A stretch of 64,000 bases of DNA from Halobacteriovorax vibrionivorans (GTDB taxonomy: Bacteria > Bdellovibrionota > Bacteriovoracia > Bacteriovoracales > Bacteriovoracaceae): positions 682,001 to 746,000 of the forward strand of contig NZ_QDKL01000003.1 of the NCBI RefSeq assembly GCF_003346865.1, written 5' to 3'. Shown here piece after piece: positions 51,287 through 58,917 of this stretch (its first letter is position 1; the number at the start of each line of letters is the position of its first letter). A program made the translations under genes and the position numbers. The notes beneath the pieces were generated by a model, which was given only the letters and a program-made list of their open reading frames with translations, had not been told where the DNA came from and ran no database searches.

Positions 51287-53524
51287 TTAATCAAGATAAT
51301 CAATCATATCTGCTAGGCTTGAGCCCGCTTTTTTACCAACTGCTTTCTTTGCTTTCTTCTTGGCCTTTTTAGCAGTTTTCTTTGCTGCTTTTTTTGCAGT
51401 TTTCTTTGCTGCTTTTTTTGCAGTTTTCTTCTTTGCCGTCTTTTTTGCCGTCTTCTTCGCTACTTTCTTTGCTGCTTTTTTGGCAACTTTCTTTGCTGCT
51501 TTTTTAGCAGGCTTTTTCTTAGCAGGGGCCTTTTCTTGCTCTTCGATAACTTCAGACATGATCTCAGACTCGGCTTCATCTAATAGAAGGTCCTTTCTTA
51601 AGTTTGTGTCTTTACCAAAGCAGATATTTAACATTTCTTTAGCTTTAGCATTATTATCAATTGTTATCTTTGTGTACTCATCTTTTGAGAGAACGTACTT
51701 CCAAGCTTCAGGAGACATCTCCCCTAGCCCTTTATTTCGGTGAATCATTTTAATCTTAGCTTCACCTGAATCTCTAAATTGATCTAATTCTTTCTCTGAC
51801 TCAAAATAAAGTGTCTTCTTATCAGTGATAACCTCAAAAAGAGGTGCCTTTGCAATCTGAATAGCACCCATCTCGAATAACTCCGGCCAAAATTGGTAGA
51901 AGAAATTCGTTAAGAGTGTATTAATATGGCCACCATCAACATCTGAGTCGGCCAGGAAGACAATACTAGAATAACGAAGTTTCTTTGGTTCAACTTCTTG
52001 ACCTAGGGCCAGGCCAATTGAGGCCATAATATCTGAAAATTCTTGGTTATTTAGAATATCTTTAATACCTGCTTGTGCAACGTTCATTGGCTTACCTCGA
52101 AGGGCAATCCCTCCTTGATAAAGCTTATTACGAGCAGATCTTAAACCACCAATTGCTGAATCTCCCTCACAAATGAAAAGAGTACAAAGATCGCGCTTCT
52201 TTCTCTCGTTGGCATCAAGAAGTTTTTCAACTCTTTGCCTTTTTTGCTTACGGGCCTTCTTAGCGGCTTCTTTTAGAACTTGGTACTTATGACGAGACTT
52301 ACCTCTTTCAAGAACAACTTCTAGATAGTCCTTATTCTTTCTCATAAATTTATCAATATTCTTACCCATGAATTCTTCAAGGGCCTTTTCAAGATGTGTA
52401 TCACGTACAAGCTTACGCTTTGTTTGCGACTCAAACCTTGGGTTTGGCATTGTAATACCAAGGACAAAAGTAAGACCTGAGAGAACATCGTTATCAACTA
52501 GCTTGATTTTTTCTTTCTTAGCTTGTCTCTCTAACTTATCTTTTATGGCATTGATAAAGATACGACGAACTCGATCATGGTGGAAACCACCATCATAAGT
52601 AGGTGTAGAGTTTACAAATGAAATAAACCTTTCACGCTCTTCACTACTTTTATCAATACAGAATGAAAGAGACATGTCGATACGTCCCTTTACCTTTTTC
52701 TTCTTTGTATTTACTGTTTCATAAACATATGAATGAACACCAAAGTCATGAGCATTTTCTTCGTCAATACGTTGTGAAAGCTCAAATAGTCCTTTAGTGA
52801 AGTGATACTTTTCACCGTTAAAGTAAAAAGCAAGACCTGGATTATTATAAGCAAGGTCGATAATACGCTTTCTTAAAAGGTCCTCATCAATTTTATTATC
52901 TTTATAAACTTCCTTGGCAAGAGTAACCTGAATCGATACCCCAGAAGCACCTTTAAACTTTTTAGGCTTTGTTTGTGTTATCTTCAGAGCACCATCGATA
53001 AACTTCGTTGTCTGCTCTTTTTTAGAGTTATAGTGTTTAATTGTTACATTGAACTCATCGGCCGTTAAACATGTAGCAGCTGCACCAAGACCATTTTGTC
53101 CCAATGTTCTGTGAAGAAAACCTTTTTCGTCAGTTTCTTCATCTTTAAACTTAGAACCTGTTCTAAATTCAGAATAAACCTGTTTAACCTTATCCAGTGG
53201 AAAACCGATTCCATTATCTGCAACAGTTACCGTCTTTCCATCTTCACTTAATGAAGTGTGAACCTCTGTAACGTGGCCACGATAATACTCATCGATACAA
53301 TTATCTAGTAACTCTTCTATTGCTTTAGACTTGGCCTGGTGAAACTTAACTGTCTGAAAATCAACAGATTTATCACCATAGACATAAGTCTCTAAGTCTT
53401 CAATATCGTTGGATCCGAAAACGAGAGTGATACGATTTCGACAGTGCCATCTTTGATCTTTACTCTCAATGACTGCGTCTTTCGTCTTCCCTTTTCTTTT
53501 AACTGACTCAATGCTGCGTCCCAT
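51287..53524 (-). CDS. Type IIA topoisomerase ATPase subunit (ParE/T4 gp39-like) with histone H1-like tail
   Basis: 745 residues. GHKL ATPase domain: AIEELLDNCIDEYYRG (N-box), VADNGIGFPLD and TLGQNGLGAAA; transducer with FVNSTPTYDGGFHHD; TOPRIM with LFICEGDSAIGGLRSARN and FLADSDVDGGHINTLL (metal Asp pair). NFFYQFWPELFEMGAIQIAKAPLF and MIHRNKGLGEMSP recall T4 gp39-type and ParE subunits. The last ~80 residues (666-745) are made of KKxAKK/AAKKTAKK repeats like eukaryotic histone H1 tails, then an acidic end SSLADMIDYLD. With the following gene it should form an A2B2 enzyme that relaxes or decatenates DNA. Confidence 0.88.
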   Translation of the reverse strand: MGRSIESVKRKGKTKDAVIESKDQRWHCRNRITLVFGSNDIEDLETYVYGDKSVDFQTVKFHQAKSKAIEELLDNCIDEYYRGHVTEVHTSLSEDGKTVTVADNGIGFPLDKVKQVYSEFRTGSKFKDEETDEKGFLHRTLGQNGLGAAATCLTADEFNVTIKHYNSKKEQTTKFIDGALKITQTKPKKFKGASGVSIQVTLAKEVYKDNKIDEDLLRKRIIDLAYNNPGLAFYFNGEKYHFTKGLFELSQRIDEENAHDFGVHSYVYETVNTKKKKVKGRIDMSLSFCIDKSSEERERFISFVNSTPTYDGGFHHDRVRRIFINAIKDKLERQAKKEKIKLVDNDVLSGLTFVLGITMPNPRFESQTKRKLVRDTHLEKALEEFMGKNIDKFMRKNKDYLEVVLERGKSRHKYQVLKEAAKKARKQKRQRVEKLLDANERKKRDLCTLFICEGDSAIGGLRSARNKLYQGGIALRGKPMNVAQAGIKDILNNQEFSDIMASIGLALGQEVEPKKLRYSSIVFLADSDVDGGHINTLLTNFFYQFWPELFEMGAIQIAKAPLFEVITDKKTLYFESEKELDQFRDSGEAKIKMIHRNKGLGEMSPEAWKYVLSKDEYTKITIDNNAKAKEMLNICFGKDTNLRKDLLLDEAESEIMSEVIEEQEKAPAKKKPAKKAAKKVAKKAAKKVAKKTAKKTAKKKTAKKAAKKTAKKAAKKTAKKAKKKAKKAVGKKAGSSLADMIDYLD

Positions 53525-53597
53525 CCTTAACTTTTCCCCTATCTTAGCTTCGTGCTATAATGTAATCAGTATAAAGAATAAGGGAAACTTAAAGGCC

Positions 53598-54206
53598 TTG
53601 AAAGTTACAACGCGTCAACCATTTATAATTACAGCGCTTTTTTGCCAATTATTAGTATTTTCAAATCAGGCCTATGCCTCTGATTTCAAAGGGATTAACC
53701 CTGATATTAAGGAAATATTAGTAGATAAAAAAAGAATTTATCGTAAATCCATCGTAAAGACCGAAGGAAATAAACAAAGTTTAGATTACCAAATATATGG
53801 CATCCATCCAAACAAGTGCAAGACTGCACTGCGAAAACTTTCTCGTTATGAGAAATTCAATGAATATATTGATCTGGTTAAATTATCTGGCTATTCAGAG
53901 AAGAAAAAACAAATCTATCTCTATCTTGATCACACATTAATGCCATTTCCAATGTCTCTAACTTTTAAGATTCCACGTATAAAAAAACCGGGTGTCTATC
54001 CCTTCACTTTTGATAAAGGATTCTTAAAAGGATTACGTGGTGAAATAAATGTTAGACAATTAAGCGATGGACGTTGCCTCTTCTTTTCTAAAAGTTTTTG
54101 GAAAGGAGAAAAGTCATCAATACCAGATACACTCTTTGAAATGTTTTCCGAAACTTTAGGAGAGCTAGCAATGCAGAAGCTATTTCGTATTTCCCGCAGA
54201 TTATAA
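53598..54206 (+). CDS. Secreted protein, possibly START/SRPBCC-like
   Basis: About 202 residues from the TTG at 53598, which places a signal peptide first (KVTTRQPFIITALFCQLLVFSNQAYA) and avoids overlap with the divergent topoisomerase gene; the frame is open further upstream. Mature sequence shows a helix-grip-like order: TALRKLSRYEKFNEYIDLVKLSGY, then two beta strands around MPFPMSLTFKIP, a GVYPFTFDKGFLKGLRGEINV segment and a C-terminal amphipathic helix ending AMQKLFRIS. This resembles polyketide cyclase/START proteins that bind lipids, but the match is by eye. It overlaps the end of radD by 6 bp. Confidence 0.5.
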   Translation: MKVTTRQPFIITALFCQLLVFSNQAYASDFKGINPDIKEILVDKKRIYRKSIVKTEGNKQSLDYQIYGIHPNKCKTALRKLSRYEKFNEYIDLVKLSGYSEKKKQIYLYLDHTLMPFPMSLTFKIPRIKKPGVYPFTFDKGFLKGLRGEINVRQLSDGRCLFFSKSFWKGEKSSIPDTLFEMFSETLGELAMQKLFRISRRL

Positions 54207-55955
54207 ATAGCGTTTACTATTTATTTCTTCTAAAAATATCTTTTCTCTAACTTGCCAGAATCGTTGCTTCTTACGAGCAATTACAAATTTGGGCTTTCTA
54301 AAGAACATACGATCTTGAATAACTTTTTCAATATCATCAACTTTATATTTCAAATCACTTCGCTTGAGGTGTTTTTTCACAAAAGCATGATAGAAGGCCA
54401 TGCGTTGTGACTGAGTATTTAACTGAAAATACTCTTTTAAAGACTCTCCATTTACATCAAAATAACTAACTTCTAGAGATCGTCCTTTCTTACCTTGGTA
54501 TTGCTTAAAGAACATCTCCTCTACTCGCATTATATGAGCATCTTTAAGCTGCATGGCCTCTTTTAACTTCTTATCTGCATCACGCAACTCATGTTCACAA
54601 TGGACACAAATATGAGCACTAATATCATTACTTTGCCCGCAATTATCACAGCTTTTAAAGCGAAAGAGAAAGCCACACTCTTGAACGTCCATTGTTACTT
54701 CATCAAGATGTATTCCCTGACATTTTCGGCCGTAATGTTCAGTGATATTTCCCTCACTATCCATTTTTCCCCAGAAGATATTTGCATGCCCACAATCCGG
54801 ACACATCACTTGAACCTCTTGTGTATCACCACTCGGTTTTACTTCCCCAACTTCTGGTTTGAAAATATCGTGATCCAATCCTGTATAGTCTAAAATTAAG
54901 CAATCTTGCTTGCCTTCAAAAAGTCTTAGGCCCCTTCCAACGATTTGTTGATAGAGACTGATTGACTCTGTTGGACGAAGAATTGCAATAAGATCCACAT
55001 GAGGGGCATCAAAGCCTGTGGTTAGAACAGAGACATTCACCAGGTACTTAATTTCTTGATTTTTAAAATGAGTAATTAATAAGTCTCGATCTTCCTGAGG
55101 AGTCTCTCCTGTCACGATAGCACTTTCATTTTCAGGTAAATGAGAAAGAACTTCATTGGCATGTTTTACAGTAGAGGTAAAAAGCATAACACCACGACGA
55201 TCTTTTGCTTCTTGTACAATATGTTTCACAATTCCAGGAGTCACTCGAGCGGAATCTTCTAAAATCTTCTCGATTTCTTGAGTTAGAAAGCGTCCATTAT
55301 CTCCATTTACTTCTAACTTAGAAAAGTCATAACAAGCAACAGGAGAATCAATCTTAATCGGCCTCGTTAGATAACCATTTTTAATCATATAACTTAATGG
55401 TAGCTCATAGAGGCAAAACTTAAAGAATCGTTCTTCATTTGTTCGAAGGATTTCATGGTAATGATAATTATAAATCCACCCCATTCCCAAGCGATATGGT
55501 GTCGCAGTTAGGCCCAAGAAGAAAACCTTCTCATTGGCCTTCTTTATCTTTTCAAAAACTTGTTGGTATTGAGTTTCTTTCTCAAGAGAGATGCGATGAC
55601 ATTCATCTATAATTATCAAAGAAAAGTCTTTAAAAAATTTATCGTCCGCTCTGGCCACTGATTGAATTGAACCAAAGATTACTTTATCGTTATAATCTTT
55701 TCTCTTCATTGAAGCAGAGAAGATCCCCGCTTTTAAATCATAGGATTCATACTTAGCATGATTTTGTTCAACAAGCTCTTTTACGTGGGCCAATACAAGG
55801 ACTCTTCCCTTAGCAACTCTTGCAAGTTCAGCAATCACCAGACTTTTTCCGGCACCAGTAGGAAGTACAATGAGAGATGGATCCTTGGTTTTTCGAAAGT
55901 GTGAAATAACACGCTCTACAGCTTCAACCTGATAATCCCTGAGCTTAAATTTCAT
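54201..55955 (-). CDS. radD: RadD-like DEAD/DEAH helicase-family repair protein
   Basis: 584 residues, matching E. coli RadD (YejH, 586). The N-terminus LRDYQVEAVERVISHFRKTK and IVLPTGAGKSLVIAELARVAKGRVLVLAHVKELVEQNHAKYE are close to RadD along their length. Motifs: Walker A LPTGAGKS, DECH box IIIDECHRI, motif III LTATPYR, motif VI QQIVGRGLRL. The C-terminal zinc-binding part has several Cys pairs (CPDCGHANIF, SCDNCGQSND, HICVHCEHEL). RadD acts with RecA and SSB in double-strand break and crosslink tolerance. It is convergent with the START-like gene. Confidence 0.93.
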   Translation of the reverse strand: MKFKLRDYQVEAVERVISHFRKTKDPSLIVLPTGAGKSLVIAELARVAKGRVLVLAHVKELVEQNHAKYESYDLKAGIFSASMKRKDYNDKVIFGSIQSVARADDKFFKDFSLIIIDECHRISLEKETQYQQVFEKIKKANEKVFFLGLTATPYRLGMGWIYNYHYHEILRTNEERFFKFCLYELPLSYMIKNGYLTRPIKIDSPVACYDFSKLEVNGDNGRFLTQEIEKILEDSARVTPGIVKHIVQEAKDRRGVMLFTSTVKHANEVLSHLPENESAIVTGETPQEDRDLLITHFKNQEIKYLVNVSVLTTGFDAPHVDLIAILRPTESISLYQQIVGRGLRLFEGKQDCLILDYTGLDHDIFKPEVGEVKPSGDTQEVQVMCPDCGHANIFWGKMDSEGNITEHYGRKCQGIHLDEVTMDVQECGFLFRFKSCDNCGQSNDISAHICVHCEHELRDADKKLKEAMQLKDAHIMRVEEMFFKQYQGKKGRSLEVSYFDVNGESLKEYFQLNTQSQRMAFYHAFVKKHLKRSDLKYKVDDIEKVIQDRMFFRKPKFVIARKKQRFWQVREKIFLEEINSKRYL

Positions 55956-56009
55956 AAATTAAGTTTAGCAAAGAAATAAGACGATGCATATTTACAATTG
56001 ATAGTTACT

Positions 56010-57392
56010 TTAGTGATTTAATGAAACTCCAGAAATTGAGCTTTTTGATAGCAGACGAGGGACTACACAAGTAATCGTTGTTCCCTTTCCTACTTCACTT
56101 GAAATTTTTACTTCACCATACATTTTTGCAAGAAGGTTCTTAGCAATGATCATCCCCTGGCCATATCCCTTTTCACCTAAAGTTCCTTCTATCTGTTGCA
56201 CAGTTTCAACATTCATTCCTTTTCCATAATCAATAATGCTGAAAGAAAAACAATCTCCTACTTGCTTTACTTCGACATCAATTTCTGAATAAACAGAAGA
56301 ATATTTGATGGCATTAAAGAAGTAGTTACATAAGATATTATATAAAAAGACTGATTTATTGATTTGAATAATCTCTTCTTCCACATCAATTTTAAAATTC
56401 ACCTGAATTTGTTTTCTAGTCAATTGCTCTTGATAGATCTCTTCTAATTCATGAACAATGGCAGAAACCTTTTCATAACTATATTCATTTAAGATGTGGT
56501 CCTCATCCATTTCATTTTTTAAAGTATTAGCTGAGATGGTTTGAATAATATTAATATGGTTTGTAAGCTTCTTAACTAACTCTAGTTCTTTTGTATTTTC
56601 TAGCTTCTTCTCAAGTCTTTGACATAATAGCTGAGAGGCATAAATAGAGTTATTTACATCGTGGCCCATCGCTCTAACTAGAACGGACTTTTCTTTTAAA
56701 GATTGATCCAACATCATGTTTAAGCGCTTTAACTCTTCGTTTTTTCTGTCTGTTTCATCCTTTAGCTCATTAATTAATTTTAAGTACTTTGATCTTGCAC
56801 CAAAATGAGCACTTCTAGTACGAATATATAGGAAAAAAGAAGAGAAGATATTACTTCCTAATGCAGGCTTTAAAACTAATTTTAAAGAATTAGATGTAAT
56901 TTCTTCAAATAAAATAACTGCTGATTTTCTTCCAATGATTACAGGAAAATTGCGATAAACCTCGAGATATACTTTAAAAAATATTGGATCAATTTTTTCT
57001 TGAGTTTCATTTATTTGCTCTAATATGATCTTTCGATCTCGAAACTCTACCTTTAACTTTATTCCCTTATATAGATAAGGAAGAACTAGCCTCGATTGAA
57101 AACGATATAGGTTCTTATGTGAAATGAAGCTAAAAACGAGATTTTTAAATAATGCGATTTCTTCTGAATGAATTCCCTCTATAGCAATAATGTGAACGAT
57201 TTCTTCATCAGAATAACTCTTGCGTAGCTTTGCGAAGTATTCATTAAGAAAACTTACACTGCTATATTTTTGTTTGTTACCAAAATGTTCTCTGTAGAGC
57301 TCGTTGAACTCGTCTCTCTCAATATTGAATTTCTTAAGAGAGCCCATGAGAATATTTGCAACGACACTTGAGATTTGTAAATCGTTCATCAT
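56010..57392 (-). CDS. Orphan cytoplasmic sensor histidine kinase (HDxxN H-box)
   Basis: 460 residues with no membrane helix. The ~190-residue N-terminal domain (NEYFAKLRKSYSDEEIVHIIAIEG to GRKSAVILFEE) is unfamiliar; its layout resembles the ligand-binding half of OruR/AraC-type regulators, but weakly. A coiled coil (KDETDRKNEELKRLNMML) leads to H-box AMGHDVNNSIYA, N-box NILCNYFFNAIKYS, G1 IDYGKGMN and G2 GYGQGMIIAK, then GKGTTITC. The H-box reads HDxxN where HExxTP is usual. No response regulator is adjacent. It is transcribed divergently from the acyltransferase-like gene, with inverted repeats between them. Confidence 0.82.
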   Translation of the reverse strand: MMNDLQISSVVANILMGSLKKFNIERDEFNELYREHFGNKQKYSSVSFLNEYFAKLRKSYSDEEIVHIIAIEGIHSEEIALFKNLVFSFISHKNLYRFQSRLVLPYLYKGIKLKVEFRDRKIILEQINETQEKIDPIFFKVYLEVYRNFPVIIGRKSAVILFEEITSNSLKLVLKPALGSNIFSSFFLYIRTRSAHFGARSKYLKLINELKDETDRKNEELKRLNMMLDQSLKEKSVLVRAMGHDVNNSIYASQLLCQRLEKKLENTKELELVKKLTNHINIIQTISANTLKNEMDEDHILNEYSYEKVSAIVHELEEIYQEQLTRKQIQVNFKIDVEEEIIQINKSVFLYNILCNYFFNAIKYSSVYSEIDVEVKQVGDCFSFSIIDYGKGMNVETVQQIEGTLGEKGYGQGMIIAKNLLAKMYGEVKISSEVGKGTTITCVVPRLLSKSSISGVSLNH

Positions 57393-57431
57393 ATGTTCTT
57401 ATCTACCATATAAGTAAGTATAGACAGTTTG

Positions 57432-57450
57432 ATGTGTAAAACATACACAT
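57432..57450. promoter_or_regulatory. Inverted repeat (6-bp arms, 7-bp spacer), possible operator
   Basis: ATGTGT, spacer AAAACAT, ACACAT at 57432-57450, in the 175-bp region between the divergent kinase and acyltransferase-like genes. It has the same 7-bp spacer as the stronger repeat 16 bp to the right, but different arms. Confidence 0.35.
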
Positions 57451-57465
57451 AAAATAGTGGCACAC

Positions 57466-57492
57466 CAAAGTAAACAAAACAAGTTTACTTTG
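57466..57492. promoter_or_regulatory. Perfect 10-bp inverted repeat with 7-bp spacer, candidate operator
   Basis: CAAAGTAAAC (57466-57475), AAAACAA, GTTTACTTTG (57483-57492). It lies about 30 bp upstream of a TATAAT at 57523-57528 that lacks a well-spaced -35 box, so an activator bound to the repeat is plausible. There is no T-run, which argues against a terminator. Confidence 0.55.
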
Positions 57493-57567
57493 TATATAAA
57501 GTATTGAAAACTCAAGATCTAATATAATTATCCCTATGGCCAGCCTTTCCTTACTAAAATAAAATTT

Positions 57568-58254
57568 ATGAATATATCAATGAATATTATTTTAAAAGAT
57601 GAAATAATGAACTCATCTGTAAACTCATTTTCCATAAATGAGGCCTTTAAGCTTTATATGGATGTATGGAAAAATATATTCACAGAGTACGAGGTATTCC
57701 CCTCTGATTCACTATTAAGACAAGATATACATATTTTGCTTTATCACGAAATGAAGCCTATTGGATATTGTGCAATGAGCAAGTACGATTATACTTTGTT
57801 AGCTTACCGACATCATTCTTTTTTCACTAATATGCCAAATGAAGTATTAGAGACACTTACGCAACTAGAACTTCAAAAAACATGGAGTGTTGAGCTTTTA
57901 ACTGTCCACCCTAATTTTAGACAAGGCCATTTCGAAATTGATGTTTATGAAGGCCTAAAGCAAGTACTTATGAATATCATTCGTGATCTTCAAGCAGAAC
58001 ATGTGATCGCACCTATTGTAAAAACAAACCAAGCAAGTTTAAAAGGTCGGGTCCATGGTGAAATCATTATTCAAAATATTATATATAAAAGTTTATTTTG
58101 TGATTTTTTACATATGAACTACAAAACTGTTCCAGATATAGAAGATGAAAAGCTAGCAAAAGCAATTAATAGCCTCTATCAACCTTTCAAAGAAAAAATT
58201 AAGAGTTTATCTGACAAGGAGAAAATTTATGAGCAAGCTAAAAAAATTAGTTGA
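57568..58254 (+). CDS. Acyltransferase-like (GNAT/FeeM-like) protein
   Basis: 228 residues; several in-frame ATGs at 57568, 57580 and 57607 make the start uncertain, and no strong Shine-Dalgarno is seen. The middle ~120 residues follow a GNAT fold: HILLYHEMKPIGYCAMSKYD (strands 2-3), WSVELLTVHPNFRQGHFEIDVYEGLKQVLMN (strand 4 and the VxPxFRxxG-type acyl-CoA/ACP loop region), and EHVIAPIVKTNQASLKGRVHG. This arrangement recalls N-acyl amino acid and autoinducer synthases, but identity to any of them is not established. The 3' end contains the AAGGAG of the next gene, overlapping it by 26 bp, so the two products are probably made together. Confidence 0.5.
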   Translation: MNISMNIILKDEIMNSSVNSFSINEAFKLYMDVWKNIFTEYEVFPSDSLLRQDIHILLYHEMKPIGYCAMSKYDYTLLAYRHHSFFTNMPNEVLETLTQLELQKTWSVELLTVHPNFRQGHFEIDVYEGLKQVLMNIIRDLQAEHVIAPIVKTNQASLKGRVHGEIIIQNIIYKSLFCDFLHMNYKTVPDIEDEKLAKAINSLYQPFKEKIKSLSDKEKIYEQAKKIS

Positions 58255-58855
58255 TAATGAAGTTGCTGAAATGATCGATTTCTTTATGGCAGCGAACTTA
58301 GAATCTCGTGAAGTATATGCAAACTGGCTGGCACAAACATATTTTTATACTTCAAGCTCTGAGGATATCCTTCTTTTTTGTGCAGAAAAGAGTAAAAAAT
58401 CAGATATGGCAAAAAGATGGCTAGAACATGCTGATGAAGAAGCTGGCCATGAGAATTTAGCATTGGGTGATTTAAAACGACTTGGGTTCAAAATAGAAAA
58501 CTTCATTGAATTTGAAGAAACAAAGCTTTTTTATCAATCACAGTTTTTTCTTGCACAAAAGTATTCTGGAGAAAGTGTCCTTGGATGGGTTCTTATTCTT
58601 GAAGCTTTTGCTGCTTCTGTTCCTAAAGAATACATTGATAAGCTCATCTCCATACATGGAAAACCTGCTACGCGATTTATGTTTATTCATTCGAACGAAG
58701 ATGTTGAACATGTAGAAAAAGCATATCAAGCGGTAGAGAAATTAGATAATTTAGATTTAATTATTGAGAATATAAAAATGACAAAAACGAGGTATTTATC
58801 AATGTTAAAAAAATGCAATGAAGCTAAAAATATTGGATTTGAAAAAGCAGCATAA
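58229..58855 (+). CDS. Haem-oxygenase-like diiron (HDO) redox protein
   Basis: 208 residues, all-helical, ATG with AAGGAG 7 bp upstream. Candidate metal ligands fit the iron-containing redox (HDO/TenA-like) fold: Glu71 and His74 in HADEEAGHENLALGDL, Glu125 in ILEAFAAS, His154 in FIHSNEDVEH, and Asp158 with His161 three residues later. Related enzymes (UndA, BesC, SznF families) desaturate, cleave or N-oxygenate fatty acids and amino acids. Linkage to an acyltransferase suggests that the acylated product is its substrate; this is inference. The gene is coupled to the preceding one by overlap. Confidence 0.7.
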   Translation: MSKLKKLVDNEVAEMIDFFMAANLESREVYANWLAQTYFYTSSSEDILLFCAEKSKKSDMAKRWLEHADEEAGHENLALGDLKRLGFKIENFIEFEETKLFYQSQFFLAQKYSGESVLGWVLILEAFAASVPKEYIDKLISIHGKPATRFMFIHSNEDVEHVEKAYQAVEKLDNLDLIIENIKMTKTRYLSMLKKCNEAKNIGFEKAA

Positions 58856-58871
58856 AAATACAAGAAACACC

Positions 58872-58910
58872 TAGGTCATTCTTTCGAGAAAAACACTTAA
58901 GAATGGCCTA
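58872..58910. terminator. Imperfect hairpin between convergent genes
   Basis: TAGGTCATTCTT and AAGAATGGCCTA form a 12-bp stem with one wobble pair around a 15-base loop, between the end of the HDO gene and the end of the 58918-60312 kinase gene. T-runs are absent, so termination is likely but may depend on other factors. Confidence 0.45.
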
Positions 58911-58917
58911 TATAGAG

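Noticed and set aside
51360..51743. 127-codon open frame of Phe and Ala runs on the plus strand
   Set aside because: It is the antisense of the Lys-rich topoisomerase tail; AAA/GCA-type repeats read as TTT/GCT leave the opposite frame open.
54201..55955. Type I or III restriction enzyme R subunit
   Set aside because: Superficial similarity of the DECH helicase motors; length, N-terminal sequence and C-terminal Cys pairs match RadD, and no methylase or specificity gene is nearby.
57421..57500. Terminator at the CAAAGTAAAC dyad
   Set aside because: The dyad is A/T-rich, has no following T-run and lies between two divergent gene starts, where a terminator has no transcript to end.
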